DNA from: Fibrobacter sp. UWR2
GTDB taxonomy: Bacteria > Fibrobacterota > Fibrobacteria > Fibrobacterales > Fibrobacteraceae
NCBI RefSeq assembly: GCF_002210285.1
Contig: NZ_MWQE01000010.1
Coordinates: 1-64,000 of the forward strand
DNA length: 64,000 bases
Direction: 5' to 3'
Under the pieces are notes generated by a model, which did no database searches, was not told the origin of the DNA, and worked only from the letters and a program-made list of their open reading frames with translations. Positions within the stretch are counted from its first letter, which is position 1. Each line of letters starts with the position of its first letter. Both the position numbers and the translations under genes were made by a program. Positions 8,843-17,334 of this stretch are shown one piece after another.

Positions 8843-9883
8843 TTGAGTCTTGATTTAACGCAAAATATTCGCCGTCATGGTTTCAAGCGCCTACTGCTTG
8901 CAGTTTCGGGCGGATTAGACTCCATCTGCCTGGCACATTATTTTATTTGCAATAAAGAATCTTTGGACATTGAATGGCTCGGAATTGCGCACGTGCATCA
9001 CGGGCTGCGCGAAGGAACAGCCGACAGGGATGCGGAATTTGTCGAGGCGTTCGCCCGCAAGTATAACGTTCCGTTTTTCTTGAAGAAACTGGACGGCGAA
9101 GCGCTGAAAAATGCCGAGGGCTCGCTCGAAGAGAATGCAAGGGATGCGAGGTATCAGGCGCTAGCTGAAACATTCAACGAGACAGGAGATCCCCGCCTGC
9201 GCGGGGATGACAAGGCGAGAGCAATCGTGACGGCTCACCATGCGGGAGACCAGGCGGAAACCATGTACATGCGGCTCCGTCGCGGCACAACGCTTGCCGG
9301 ATTAAGGGGTATTCAGGCAACAAGGGAGATGCCCGAGCTTGGCATCACAATTTTCCGCCCGTTCCTGAACGTGACGCGCAGGGAACTGCTCGCCTATGCC
9401 CGCGAAAACAGGCTCGAATGGTGCGAGGACGAAAGCAATGACGATGTCAAGTTCGCGCGCAACAAGGCAAGACACGAACTGTTGCCCCACCTAGAACAGG
9501 AATGCCCCGGAGCAGGGGAACACCTCTGCCAGCTGGCAGGGCTTGCCGACAGGGCCTACACGAAGGTTATCGCTAGGTGCGAGGCACTATTTGCCGAAGC
9601 CCGTAACGACTCAACAACTCTCTCGCTGGACAAGAAAAGGCTCAACAAAATCCTGCGGGAGCACGCCGACGCGGACCTTTCGGAGATGTTCCGGCTGTGG
9701 CTTTCGGAGCAGGGACTGCGCTTTCCCATCGGATTCTTCTATAGCCAGAAAGAGCCCGCGCATGTGAAAATCCCTGTCCGCGCGGCCTATCGCAAGCGCT
9801 CCATCGCTAAAATCGGCCGTACTGTCCGGATTTGCGAGTTCAATAGCCCCGAGGAAGCGCAGAAATTTGTATCTTGCGAGTGA
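8843..9883 (+). CDS. tilS: tRNA(Ile)-lysidine synthase TilS
   Basis: 346 residues. The N-type ATP pyrophosphatase P-loop SGGLDS is at residues 23-28, followed by HVHHGLR and, after an insertion, the TAHHAGDQAETMYMRLRRG block, all diagnostic of TilS, which converts C34 of tRNA-Ile(CAU) to lysidine. The only in-frame start is a TTG at 8843 with no good ribosome site; it overlaps a 19-codon frame starting at 8794. A palindrome at 9189-9208 is inserted in frame, coding for DPRLRGDD between the helix ending ARYQALAETF and the strand leading to TAHH. The C-terminal substrate domain is short compared with the E. coli enzyme. It is followed by ftsH after 17 bases. Confidence 0.92.
   Translation: MSLDLTQNIRRHGFKRLLLAVSGGLDSICLAHYFICNKESLDIEWLGIAHVHHGLREGTADRDAEFVEAFARKYNVPFFLKKLDGEALKNAEGSLEENARDARYQALAETFNETGDPRLRGDDKARAIVTAHHAGDQAETMYMRLRRGTTLAGLRGIQATREMPELGITIFRPFLNVTRRELLAYARENRLEWCEDESNDDVKFARNKARHELLPHLEQECPGAGEHLCQLAGLADRAYTKVIARCEALFAEARNDSTTLSLDKKRLNKILREHADADLSEMFRLWLSEQGLRFPIGFFYSQKEPAHVKIPVRAAYRKRSIAKIGRTVRICEFNSPEEAQKFVSCE
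9189..9208. repeat. Palindrome inserted inside tilS
   Basis: ATCCCCGC-CTGC-GCGGGGAT, an 8-base-pair stem with a 4-base loop, followed by GACA. The same core is well known as a dispersed intergenic palindrome in unrelated bacteria. Here it is in frame and adds about 8-12 residues to a surface loop of TilS. Confidence 0.75.
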
Positions 9884-9900
9884 ATAGATAAAGGATTATA

Positions 9901-12015
9901 ATGAGCCAAAACAAGAAGCCCGCTTCGCCCTTTAAGAACAGGAATTTCATAATCGTTCTTGTCATGCTTGTCATGCTCTTTGCCATGTTCCTCACCGGCA
10001 ACGACAAGGAACAAAGCCTGACGCGCACCGAATTTCTGGCCATGATGGGAGACTCCACCAAGGTCATTACCGAACTTTCGCTCCAGAAGACCCCCGACGG
10101 CATCATCATCGAGGGGGCCTACAAGCTTTCCCCCGAAGAAATAGCCGAAGCGAACAAGAACAAGAGCCCCATAGCCAGGTTCACCCGTTCCGAAAACGAC
10201 GGTGATACACGCAAATTCACAAGCCACATGCTCGACATCTCTAACGAGCAGATTACCGCCTGGGAAATGTTCAAGGGTGTGAAGGTGAAGGTCATCCACG
10301 AATCGACAACGTGGATTGACACCATCATGGCATTCCTCCCGATTATCATCCTCATCGCATTCTTCTGGCTCATGTCGAGCCGCCAAATGGGCGGTGGCGG
10401 CAAGAATCCGTTTAGTTTTGGCAAGAGCCAAGCCAAGATTCTGGCAAACGACCCCAAGAAACGCACCACCTTCAACGACGTGGCTGGCTGTGACGAGGCC
10501 AAGCAGGACCTTCAGGAACTCGTAGAATTTCTGAAGGCCCCGAAAAAGTACGATGAACTCGGCGGGCGTATCCCGAAGGGAGCCTTGCTCGTCGGGCCTC
10601 CGGGTACCGGTAAGACGCTCCTCGCACGCGCCGTCGCTGGCGAAGCGGGAGTGCCATTCTTCAGCATGTCGGGTTCCGACTTCGTGGAGATGTTCGTGGG
10701 TGTGGGCGCAAGCCGCGTGCGAGACCTCTTCGAAACAGGCAAGAAGAATGCCCCATGCATACTGTTTATCGACGAAATTGACGCCGTAGGCCGCCAGCGT
10801 GGCGCAGGCCTCGGCGGCGGGCACGACGAACGCGAACAAACCTTGAACCAGTTGCTCGTCGAGATGGACGGCTTCGCTGCAAACGAAGGCGTCATCCTGA
10901 TTGCGGCCACAAACCGCCCCGACGTTCTCGACAAGGCGCTCCTGCGTCCGGGACGTTTCGACCGCCAGATCGTGGTGGGGCTCCCCGACCTCAAGGGCCG
11001 CGAAGAAATTTTGAAGGTGCACCTGAAAAAGAGAAAGGTCCCGCTCGACAAGGACGTGGACGTTTCCGCCATCGCGAAGGGCACTCCGGGCCTCGCCGGC
11101 GCCGACCTCGAGAACCTCGTGAACGAAGCGGCCCTCCTCGCTGCCAGGTTCAACAACAAGAAGGTCACGATGCTCGACTTCGAGGAAGCCCGCGACAAGC
11201 TCAGCATGGGTGCCGAGCGCCGCACGCTCCTGATGACCGACGAAGAAAAACGCCACACGGCCTACCACGAGGCGGGTCACGCCCTCATGACGCTTTTGTG
11301 CAAGCACTCTGACCCGCTCCACAAGATTACGATTATCCCGCGCGGCCGCGCTCTCGGTATCACGATGAGCCTCCCGGAACGCGACCAGGTAAGCTACAGC
11401 CGCGAATACGCCGAAGAACGCATCATGATCATGATGTCGGGTCGCCTCGCCGAACTCATCTTCTTCAACCACCAGAGCACGGGCGCCAGCAACGACATAC
11501 AGCGCGCTACGGAACTTGCCCGCAAGATGGTCACGGAATGGGGCTTCGACGAAGAAATCGGGCCGGTATGCTACAGCCGCGCCGACGGCGAAGTGTTCCT
11601 GGGCCGCGAAATTTCCAAGCCCAAGGAAATGTCCGAGATGATGGCCGAAAAAATCGACAACGCCATCAACAACCTCATCAAGCGCATGGACCAGGCCGCA
11701 CGCAAGCTCCTCGAAGAGAACAAGGAAAAACTTGTCGACCTCGCCGAAGCGCTGTTCGAATTCGAAGTCCTCGACCGCGAAGAAATCGACAAGGTCATGG
11801 CTGGCGAAAAACTCACCGGCACCAAGAAGAGCCGCCAGTACCAGGCTCTCGAGGAGATGGCCGAAAAGAAGAAGCGCGAAGAGACGCCCCCTCCTGACCC
11901 GGGAAGGCAACCGCCCGTAGCTCCAGTAGCAAGCGAGACGCCGGTCGTCTCGAAGCCCGAAGCCGCCGGTATATCGCCCTCCGCAGAAATTCCGCCCGAG
12001 GAGCCGCAGGCATAA
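9901..12015 (+). CDS. ftsH: ATP-dependent zinc metalloprotease FtsH
   Basis: 704 residues, a membrane-anchored AAA+ protease that degrades misfolded and regulatory membrane proteins. Two membrane segments (about 13-32 and 139-158) enclose a periplasmic loop. Walker A GPPGTGKT is at 232-239, followed by Walker B ([10 protein letters not shown]) and the second region of homology ([20 protein letters not shown]). The protease site HEAGH is at 456-460. A Gly-rich GGGG stretch links membrane and AAA parts, and a Pro-rich tail of about 50 residues ends the protein, unlike shorter homologs. Its stop shares one base with the folP start (TAATG). Confidence 0.97.
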   Translation: MSQNKKPASPFKNRNFIIVLVMLVMLFAMFLTGNDKEQSLTRTEFLAMMGDSTKVITELSLQKTPDGIIIEGAYKLSPEEIAEANKNKSPIARFTRSENDGDTRKFTSHMLDISNEQITAWEMFKGVKVKVIHESTTWIDTIMAFLPIIILIAFFWLMSSRQMGGGGKNPFSFGKSQAKILANDPKKRTTFNDVAGCDEAKQDLQELVEFLKAPKKYDELGGRIPKGALLVGPPGTGKTLLARAVAGEAGVPFFSMSGSDFVEMFVGVGASRVRDLFETGKKNAPCILFIDEIDAVGRQRGAGLGGGHDEREQTLNQLLVEMDGFAANEGVILIAATNRPDVLDKALLRPGRFDRQIVVGLPDLKGREEILKVHLKKRKVPLDKDVDVSAIAKGTPGLAGADLENLVNEAALLAARFNNKKVTMLDFEEARDKLSMGAERRTLLMTDEEKRHTAYHEAGHALMTLLCKHSDPLHKITIIPRGRALGITMSLPERDQVSYSREYAEERIMIMMSGRLAELIFFNHQSTGASNDIQRATELARKMVTEWGFDEEIGPVCYSRADGEVFLGREISKPKEMSEMMAEKIDNAINNLIKRMDQAARKLLEENKEKLVDLAEALFEFEVLDREEIDKVMAGEKLTGTKKSRQYQALEEMAEKKKREETPPPDPGRQPPVAPVASETPVVSKPEAAGISPSAEIPPEEPQA

Positions 12016-12929
12016 TGCTCAAGGATTTCCTCGACATAAACCGCGCTAACCCGTGGAAAATCGGCAACGACACCATCGATGCAAGTTCGATGCCGCTCGT
12101 GATGGGAATCGTCAACACGACGCCCGACAGTTTCTTTGACGGTGGAAAGCATAATTCACCCGAAGCCGCCTACGATCATTCGGTCATGCTCCTGGAACAA
12201 GGCGCGACCATCCTCGACATCGGTGGCGAAAGCAGTCGTCCCGGCTCGGCACCCGTAAGTGTACAGGAAGAACTAGACCGCGTTTGCCCCGTAGTAGAAG
12301 CTCTCGCCCAGATGAGAAGCATCTCCGACGACCTCGAGAACCCCGGAAGCCGTAAGTTCTACATCTCGGTCGACACGGTCAAGGCGAAGGTCGCCCGCGA
12401 ATGCATGCGCCTGGGCGCCCACATCATCAACGATATCAGCGCCTGCTCGATGGACCCCGACATGCTTTCCGCAGTCGCACAGACCGGCGCCAGCGTGGTG
12501 CTCAACCACATGCGCGGTTCCTTCGGCAACATGCAGAACGATTTCAAGCCCTACGCGAACGTGGTGGAAGAAGTAAAAAGCGAACTTTTCGCGCAGGTCG
12601 ACAAGCTTCTCGCCCTGGGTGTCGAGAAAGCGAAAATCTGCATCGATCCCGGAATCGGGTTCGGCAAGACCGTGCAGGACAACATCGACCTGATGAAGGC
12701 CGTCGACGTGTTCGCGCAGACAGGCTACCCCGTACTCATCGGGACATCGCGAAAATCCTATATTGGGAAGATGTCTGGACTCGAAAAGAGTGACAGGCTC
12801 ATCCCGACGGTCACCGCAGGCATTGTCGCAGCCATTGGCGGGGCATCCGTCATCCGCGTGCACGACGTCCGCGAGGCAAAAGAATCTATACTTTACCTGG
12901 AGGCCCTGAAGTCCAATGGTACTGTTTAA
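12015..12929 (+). CDS. folP: Dihydropteroate synthase FolP
   Basis: 304 residues with the DHPS signatures MGIVNTTPDSFFDGG near the N-terminus and ILDIGGESSRPGS after it, then a GIGFGKT motif. It joins p-aminobenzoate to the pterin pyrophosphate in folate synthesis (cytoplasm). It overlaps ftsH by one base and the downstream cdaA by 14 bases, so all three are probably translated from one mRNA. An extra segment around residue 95-115 (after MRSISDDLENPGSRK) is slightly longer than in E. coli. Confidence 0.96.
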   Translation: MLKDFLDINRANPWKIGNDTIDASSMPLVMGIVNTTPDSFFDGGKHNSPEAAYDHSVMLLEQGATILDIGGESSRPGSAPVSVQEELDRVCPVVEALAQMRSISDDLENPGSRKFYISVDTVKAKVARECMRLGAHIINDISACSMDPDMLSAVAQTGASVVLNHMRGSFGNMQNDFKPYANVVEEVKSELFAQVDKLLALGVEKAKICIDPGIGFGKTVQDNIDLMKAVDVFAQTGYPVLIGTSRKSYIGKMSGLEKSDRLIPTVTAGIVAAIGGASVIRVHDVREAKESILYLEALKSNGTV

Positions 12930-13746
12930 ACTCTTCGATGTCATCGATGTCCGCATGGCCGACATCCTGGATATCCTCCTGGTATCCATAATCCTGTATT
13001 ACGTGTTCCTGCTATTCAGGGGCACCCGCGCCGTGCAGATGATCGTGGGCGGCCTCCTTCTGATTGTTGCATGGCTCATTGCGCAATGGTGGGAACTGCG
13101 AAGCATTACGTGGCTACTCAGCAACCTGACGGGTATCGGTATCGTGGCGCTAGTCATCTTGTTCCAGCCCGAAATCCGAAGCGCGCTCACCCGTATCGGC
13201 CAGATGATAAGTCGAGCGGACCTACGGCAACTATTCTTCCACTCTAGCGGCCTCGACGAGGTGACGGAATCCATCACTTCCGCGGTACAGGACCTCGCAA
13301 AGAACCGCGTCGGTGCTCTTATCGTGCTCGAGAAGCGCGTTGGCCTTCGCAACTACGAAGAGACTGGCGAAATCTTGAACGCAAGGATTAGTTCACGCCT
13401 CCTGCGCGCCCTATTCTTCCCGAATTCGGCACTCCATGACGGCGCCGTACTCCTCAACAGCCAGCATATTGTCGCCGCAGGGTGCATTCTTCCCATGCCC
13501 ACAGGCAACGCCGAAGGCGACGCAGGCTACGGCATGCGCCATCGCGCAGCAAAGGCTCTTGCCGCCGAATGCGACGCCATGGTTATCGTCGTCTCCGAAG
13601 AAACGGGCGGCATTTCCATTGCCTACAGGAATAGCCTACGCCGCAAGCTCAGCATCAAAGAACTCGAGGCTGAAATCAAGCGCCACTGGGCAGAACTCTA
13701 CCACGAAGAAACCGTCAACGCCGAAAAAATTGAAGTAGACGAATAA
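12916..13746 (+). CDS. cdaA: Diadenylate cyclase CdaA
   Basis: 276 residues. Three N-terminal membrane segments (about 15-90) precede a DAC domain with the motifs DGA (175-177, LHDGAVLL) and RHR (208-210, GMRHRAA), which bind and join two ATP into cyclic di-AMP. The layout is that of CdaA rather than DisA. Linkage folP-cdaA recurs in the FCB group and links folate and c-di-AMP genes by position only. The start overlaps the end of folP; an ATG further in (MADILDILL) is also possible. Cyclic di-AMP typically controls potassium, osmotic and wall homeostasis. Confidence 0.93.
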   Translation: MVLFKLFDVIDVRMADILDILLVSIILYYVFLLFRGTRAVQMIVGGLLLIVAWLIAQWWELRSITWLLSNLTGIGIVALVILFQPEIRSALTRIGQMISRADLRQLFFHSSGLDEVTESITSAVQDLAKNRVGALIVLEKRVGLRNYEETGEILNARISSRLLRALFFPNSALHDGAVLLNSQHIVAAGCILPMPTGNAEGDAGYGMRHRAAKALAAECDAMVIVVSEETGGISIAYRNSLRRKLSIKELEAEIKRHWAELYHEETVNAEKIEVDE

Positions 13747-13756
13747 ATAGGGTATC

Positions 13757-15016
13757 ATGAGCGAGAAAGAGAACAGCGAAACCGAAACCAACGCCACGCA
13801 GAACAAGGCCAGCAAACGGAAGAAGAAGAACATTGCCGTTCTGGTCATCATGTTCCTTTTGTTGCTGTGCCTTTTCATTGTACAGTGCCAGCTTGACAAG
13901 ATAAAGCAGGAAGCCTTGCAGAAGCAACAGGAAACCGAACTCGAGGCAAGGCAGAAGCACATCCTCGACAGTCTACGCCGCATCGAGAAGATGAAGGCCG
14001 ATAGCCTCGCCGACGCCGAGGCAGCCCGCATTGCCGACAGCATCGCTCAGGCAGATTCCATCCGCGCTGCCGACAGCATCGCCTCGCTCAAGCCCGAGAT
14101 AAACAAGGACAGCCTGCGCCATGTTCGCGATAGCCTAAAGCACGTACGCGATAGCATTGCTGCCGCAGACAAGGCCCGCAGCGATTCCCTCGCGGCAATC
14201 GCCGACAGCATCGCAAAACTCGAAAAGGCCAGGCTCGATTCACTCGAGAAAAAGCGCATACAGGACAGCATACGCTCTTCGGACAAGACCCCCCCAGGAG
14301 CCGAAATCACGCCGCCCGCGGGCCGCTACTACGACCCCATCAAGCTCAAGGTGAAGTGCGACGAAATCAAATGCAAGACATTCCTTTCCATCGGAGATAC
14401 GCTGAACCCGCAAGAAGCGGGCAAGGCAGTGGAATATAACAAGACTGGCAGCGTATTCTTCTATGCGGAAGACTCCGTCGGGAACCGCACCCCATGGGAA
14501 GAAGCCAAGTACGACATGGCATCGGACAATATCTGCGGGAAGAACGCCTACCCCGTCCCCGTCGGCGGTAAGACCGTTTGCGTGGACGCCTACGAATACC
14601 CGAACGAAGCCGATGCCAACCCGCGTGACATGGTGAGCCAGGAACAGGCGGTGGAACTCTGCAAGCAGGCCGGCAAGCACCTCTGCAGCATCGACGAATG
14701 GCAAGCGGCATGCCGTGGCAAGGACAAGACACGCTTCTCGTACGGCGACGGCTACAAGCAGAACAAGTGCAATACCAACACCAAGGCCATGAAGCGCAGC
14801 GGCCGCAAGGAACAGTGCCGCAGCTGGTTCGGAATGTACGACATGAACGGGAACCTCTGGGAATGGACAGCGACCAAGAGCAAGGACCACCCGAACATGT
14901 TCCTGGTGGCTGGCGGAGCATGGAACACGAACAACGAAAGCAAGTGCACCGACAGCAAGTTCAGTTTCTACCCGCAGAACCAGTACCCGAGCGTCGGTTT
15001 CCGCTGCTGCAAATAG
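13757..15016 (+). CDS. Membrane-anchored SUMF1/FGE-domain protein with coiled coil
   Basis: 419 residues. A charged N-terminus, one membrane segment (about 27-45), then a long helical region with repeated ADSIA/RDSL units (about 50-185) that looks like a coiled coil, a short beta domain that resembles the chitobiase/hexosaminidase C-terminal type (TPPGAEITPPAGRYY, about 190-255), and a C-terminal formylglycine-generating-enzyme-like domain with ELCKQAGKHLCSIDEWQAAC, MYDMNGNLWEWT and GFRCCK. In this family those motifs mark the fold; enzyme activity is not implied, and many Fibrobacter paralogs are structural or binding proteins. It sits 10 bases after cdaA with a weak ribosome site. Probably periplasm-facing. 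Confidence 0.8.
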   Translation: MSEKENSETETNATQNKASKRKKKNIAVLVIMFLLLLCLFIVQCQLDKIKQEALQKQQETELEARQKHILDSLRRIEKMKADSLADAEAARIADSIAQADSIRAADSIASLKPEINKDSLRHVRDSLKHVRDSIAAADKARSDSLAAIADSIAKLEKARLDSLEKKRIQDSIRSSDKTPPGAEITPPAGRYYDPIKLKVKCDEIKCKTFLSIGDTLNPQEAGKAVEYNKTGSVFFYAEDSVGNRTPWEEAKYDMASDNICGKNAYPVPVGGKTVCVDAYEYPNEADANPRDMVSQEQAVELCKQAGKHLCSIDEWQAACRGKDKTRFSYGDGYKQNKCNTNTKAMKRSGRKEQCRSWFGMYDMNGNLWEWTATKSKDHPNMFLVAGGAWNTNNESKCTDSKFSFYPQNQYPSVGFRCCK

Positions 15017-15544
15017 TTAGTCAAGCAACTCCACGTGCAGGTGTTCGGCTTCGCCCTTTTCCCACAGCACCCGAGCACGGCCTTCCAGGCGTTTTTGCGA
15101 CATCTCGATAACAGACCTGCGTTCCTCGGGCAGCAGTCCCTTCAAGCGGAAGTCTAGCGCCTTGTTCTCGTAATGTTTAGAATGACGGGCGTGGTACGGA
15201 TAGTCGTTCCCGCTGGTAATTATCGGCACGTACTCGAACCCCATGACATTGTGGAAAACGTTTATAATCTCCAGGGCGACAGAATCAAGCGCAGGTTCCA
15301 TGCTTTCCAGGTACACTCCCTGTTTCTGCCGTGTCCGCTGAAGCACCAGTCTGTGGACTCCACGTTCATTAAACGGCCGCTTCTGCAATTTTAAACTCCG
15401 CAAGTAGGCTTCGGCATCGAAAACAGGCTCCTCATAATGGATTTCGACATGCGGAACCGGCCTTGTATTTGTATAAATGAGCCAGCAGGCACTCCCGACA
15501 GCCAAAATAACAAGAATAAGCAGAATTATGGGCCAATATTTCAT
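15017..15544 (-). CDS. M15-like (D-Ala-D-Ala carboxypeptidase fold) membrane-anchored peptidase
   Basis: 175 residues with one N-terminal membrane segment (about 5-24) and an extracytoplasmic domain. Motifs SKHYENKALDFR (His then Asp) and EHLHVELLD (His-x-His) near the C-terminus fit the zinc ligands of M15/hedgehog-fold peptidases (SxHxxxxAxD ... HxH) that cut peptidoglycan cross-links. The family match is by motif only. It is convergent with, and directly abuts, the SUMF1-domain gene, and its start codon is only 32 bases from the divergent lipoprotein gene. Confidence 0.65.
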   Translation of the reverse strand: MKYWPIILLILVILAVGSACWLIYTNTRPVPHVEIHYEEPVFDAEAYLRSLKLQKRPFNERGVHRLVLQRTRQKQGVYLESMEPALDSVALEIINVFHNVMGFEYVPIITSGNDYPYHARHSKHYENKALDFRLKGLLPEERRSVIEMSQKRLEGRARVLWEKGEAEHLHVELLD

Positions 15545-15563
15545 TTCCGCGGAGAAAAATAAC

Positions 15564-15569
15564 TATTTT
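15564..15569 (+). promoter_or_regulatory. Candidate promoter element TATTTT, start-proximal
   Basis: TATTTT followed by 7 bases and the ATG at 15577. It lies in the 32-base gap between two divergent start codons, so promoter elements must overlap neighbouring coding sequence. Confidence 0.4.
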
Positions 15570-15576
15570 GAGAAAC

Positions 15577-15939
15577 ATGAAAAAGCTAATCTCTCTCGCC
15601 ATTCTTTCTATCGTTCCTATGATATTCACCGCCTGCGGTCAGAAAGCGGACAAGGATTCCTTTGTCGGCTACTGGCAAGGTGAAGCCAACACAATCTTCG
15701 AAGTGCTGACTGAAAACGGCCAGGACTTCATCATCCGCAACATTCACGGCGACCTCTCCGCCAAGATTGAAGACGGAGCCCTCCGCGGCAAGAACGATAT
15801 CGGCATGGACTACTCCATGAAAGTCAAGGGCGATTCCGCCTACTACCTGTTCGCCGATATCACGACCGGCTACAAGAGGATTTCCAAGGACGAATACGAG
15901 AAGATCTTTGCGACGCTTTCCAAGCCCGCAATCCAGTAA
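15577..15939 (+). CDS. Small lipoprotein
   Basis: 120 residues from the ATG at 15577; upstream in-frame TTG at 15568 is less likely because the signal peptide begins MKKLISL. Lipobox FTAC. The mature part starts with SFVGYWQGEANTIFEV, a short lipocalin-like opening seen in small bacterial lipoproteins that carry a beta-barrel or beta-sandwich, but I cannot assign a family. It stands alone between divergent and convergent neighbours. Confidence 0.7.
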   Translation: MKKLISLAILSIVPMIFTACGQKADKDSFVGYWQGEANTIFEVLTENGQDFIIRNIHGDLSAKIEDGALRGKNDIGMDYSMKVKGDSAYYLFADITTGYKRISKDEYEKIFATLSKPAIQ

Positions 15940-15962
15940 GTAACGCGGTGCAAAGCCGCCTG

Positions 15963-16730
15963 CTACTTTCCGTTCATCGTCTCGATGACAATCTGCTCGA
16001 GCGCCTTTTGGTTAGGCACTCCGCTCCATACGCCCTTAATATAGCCTTCGCTGTCTAGGAGCATCAGCGTGGGTACGGCCCGTATTCCATAACGACGCCA
16101 CAGTTCCTTCGTCGCATCGCGATAAAGCGGATACGGGGAGCGATGCTGTTTTTCATAAAAAGCGTTTAATGTCGACAGGTTCTCATCAGCAATGCCAATG
16201 ACCTCAAGTCCCTGGCCACCGAGTTTCGAATAAATGCTTTCAAGTATGGGAAGAGTCTGCCTGCACGGCCCACACCAGGTCGCCCAGAAGTCAAGGAGCG
16301 TGGCCTTCGGTTTCTGCTTGCGCTTTTCGCCATTCTGATAGAAATTCTTGCCGAATTCCGCCATCTTGCTTCCAATGGCAGATCCCGTAAGACTGCTGAT
16401 GTCATCTGGCCTATCCGTAAGTTTTACCTTGAGGTTCTTCTTTTTACCATCGCGCAGGATTTCGACCGCAACGGTAGCGCCAGCCTTGGAACTGGAAATG
16501 ACGGAAGTAATCTGCGACATGTCGGCAAGCGGCTTGCCCGCAAAACCGATGACCTTGTCGCCCGCGACGATACCCGCGGCAACACAGCCCGAACCGGGAT
16601 GCACGCCCTTCACGTCGAGCGCGAGGTGATTTTCGAATTCCGTCTTCTTGAAAATAAGCCCGAGCCACGGGCCCGCAAACGACGGAACGGCAACAAACAG
16701 GATAGCGACAAACGCAAGCAATCGAAGCAT
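15963..16730 (-). CDS. PDZ domain-thioredoxin (TlpA/ResA-like) fusion protein
   Basis: 255 residues: signal peptide (about 1-19), a PDZ domain at about 22-105 (GVHPGSGCVAAGIVAGDKV, then GKPLADMSQ), a short linker, and a thioredoxin-like domain with WCGPC at 152-156 and a cis-Pro (AVPTLML). The thioredoxin part has the order of TlpA/ResA/AhpC-type periplasmic disulfide reductases. PDZ modules are usually joined to proteases, so this pairing suggests a redox enzyme recruited to particular partner proteins. An AGGAAGG ribosome site precedes the ATG. Reducing partner unknown; probably acts in the periplasm on exported Cys-rich proteins or cytochromes. Confidence 0.85.
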   Translation of the reverse strand: MLRLLAFVAILFVAVPSFAGPWLGLIFKKTEFENHLALDVKGVHPGSGCVAAGIVAGDKVIGFAGKPLADMSQITSVISSSKAGATVAVEILRDGKKKNLKVKLTDRPDDISSLTGSAIGSKMAEFGKNFYQNGEKRKQKPKATLLDFWATWCGPCRQTLPILESIYSKLGGQGLEVIGIADENLSTLNAFYEKQHRSPYPLYRDATKELWRRYGIRAVPTLMLLDSEGYIKGVWSGVPNQKALEQIVIETMNGK

Positions 16731-16743
16731 CTATGCAACCTTC

Positions 16744-17313
16744 CTAAAAGAACAGGAGAGAAACTTTCAGATAAAGAAAAAAGCGTACAGGCTCGGTAAT
16801 GGGGAGCCTTTCATTTGGTTTTTCAACCGGATGGCCTATGACATAGCTCCCGAAGAATTCAAACCGGCCAAAGAGATCCGCCTTCTTGAAGAACAAGATG
16901 TCGCGACCGTAGCCGAACGACAGCGCCGGAGAAAAATACGTCTCGTCGTAATCGAGGTAGAACGTCGAAACCGCAAACTTGAGGAAGTCGTCGTGTCCGC
17001 TACGCATGAGCGAGCCCTTGAAATACCAATGCCAATCTAGGCCTAACTCCACAAAGTCCGCAACAATCGGGAGATTTCCGTACAATGCGAGCGAGTGATG
17101 CCTACCAAACCTGTATTCTGCATCGACATTCACCGTACCGTCGAACGTCTTGAGGTAATAAGCAAGCGAGCCTCCCCCGCCAAATACCCACGTAGGCAGA
17201 GGGCGTTCGTCCTTAGACGCCCCGTCCTCGATAGGGAGTCCCATGAAGTCGTCAGCCAACGCAAGGCCAACGGCAAGCACGAGAGCCACAGCGATTTTAC
17301 GCAGGAGATCCAT
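16744..17313 (-). CDS. Predicted outer-membrane protein
   Basis: 189 residues with a signal peptide (about 1-20, ending ALA) and a mature part of alternating polar and aromatic residues (for example FGGGGSLAYYLKTF, LGLDWHWYF, FSPALSFGYG) ending in aromatic residues (LKVSLLFF), all typical of a small outer-membrane beta-barrel. No family recognised. It follows pyrD by 21 bases and precedes the PDZ-thioredoxin gene by 13 bases, so the three may form one transcript. Confidence 0.65.
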   Translation of the reverse strand: MDLLRKIAVALVLAVGLALADDFMGLPIEDGASKDERPLPTWVFGGGGSLAYYLKTFDGTVNVDAEYRFGRHHSLALYGNLPIVADFVELGLDWHWYFKGSLMRSGHDDFLKFAVSTFYLDYDETYFSPALSFGYGRDILFFKKADLFGRFEFFGSYVIGHPVEKPNERLPITEPVRFFLYLKVSLLFF

Positions 17314-17334
17314 TACAAACTAATCCCAGACAAA

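Noticed and set aside
9787-11910. Long minus-strand open frame opposite ftsH (about 700 codons)
   Set aside because: It mirrors ftsH through codon bias; the product has no signatures, while ftsH shows all catalytic motifs.
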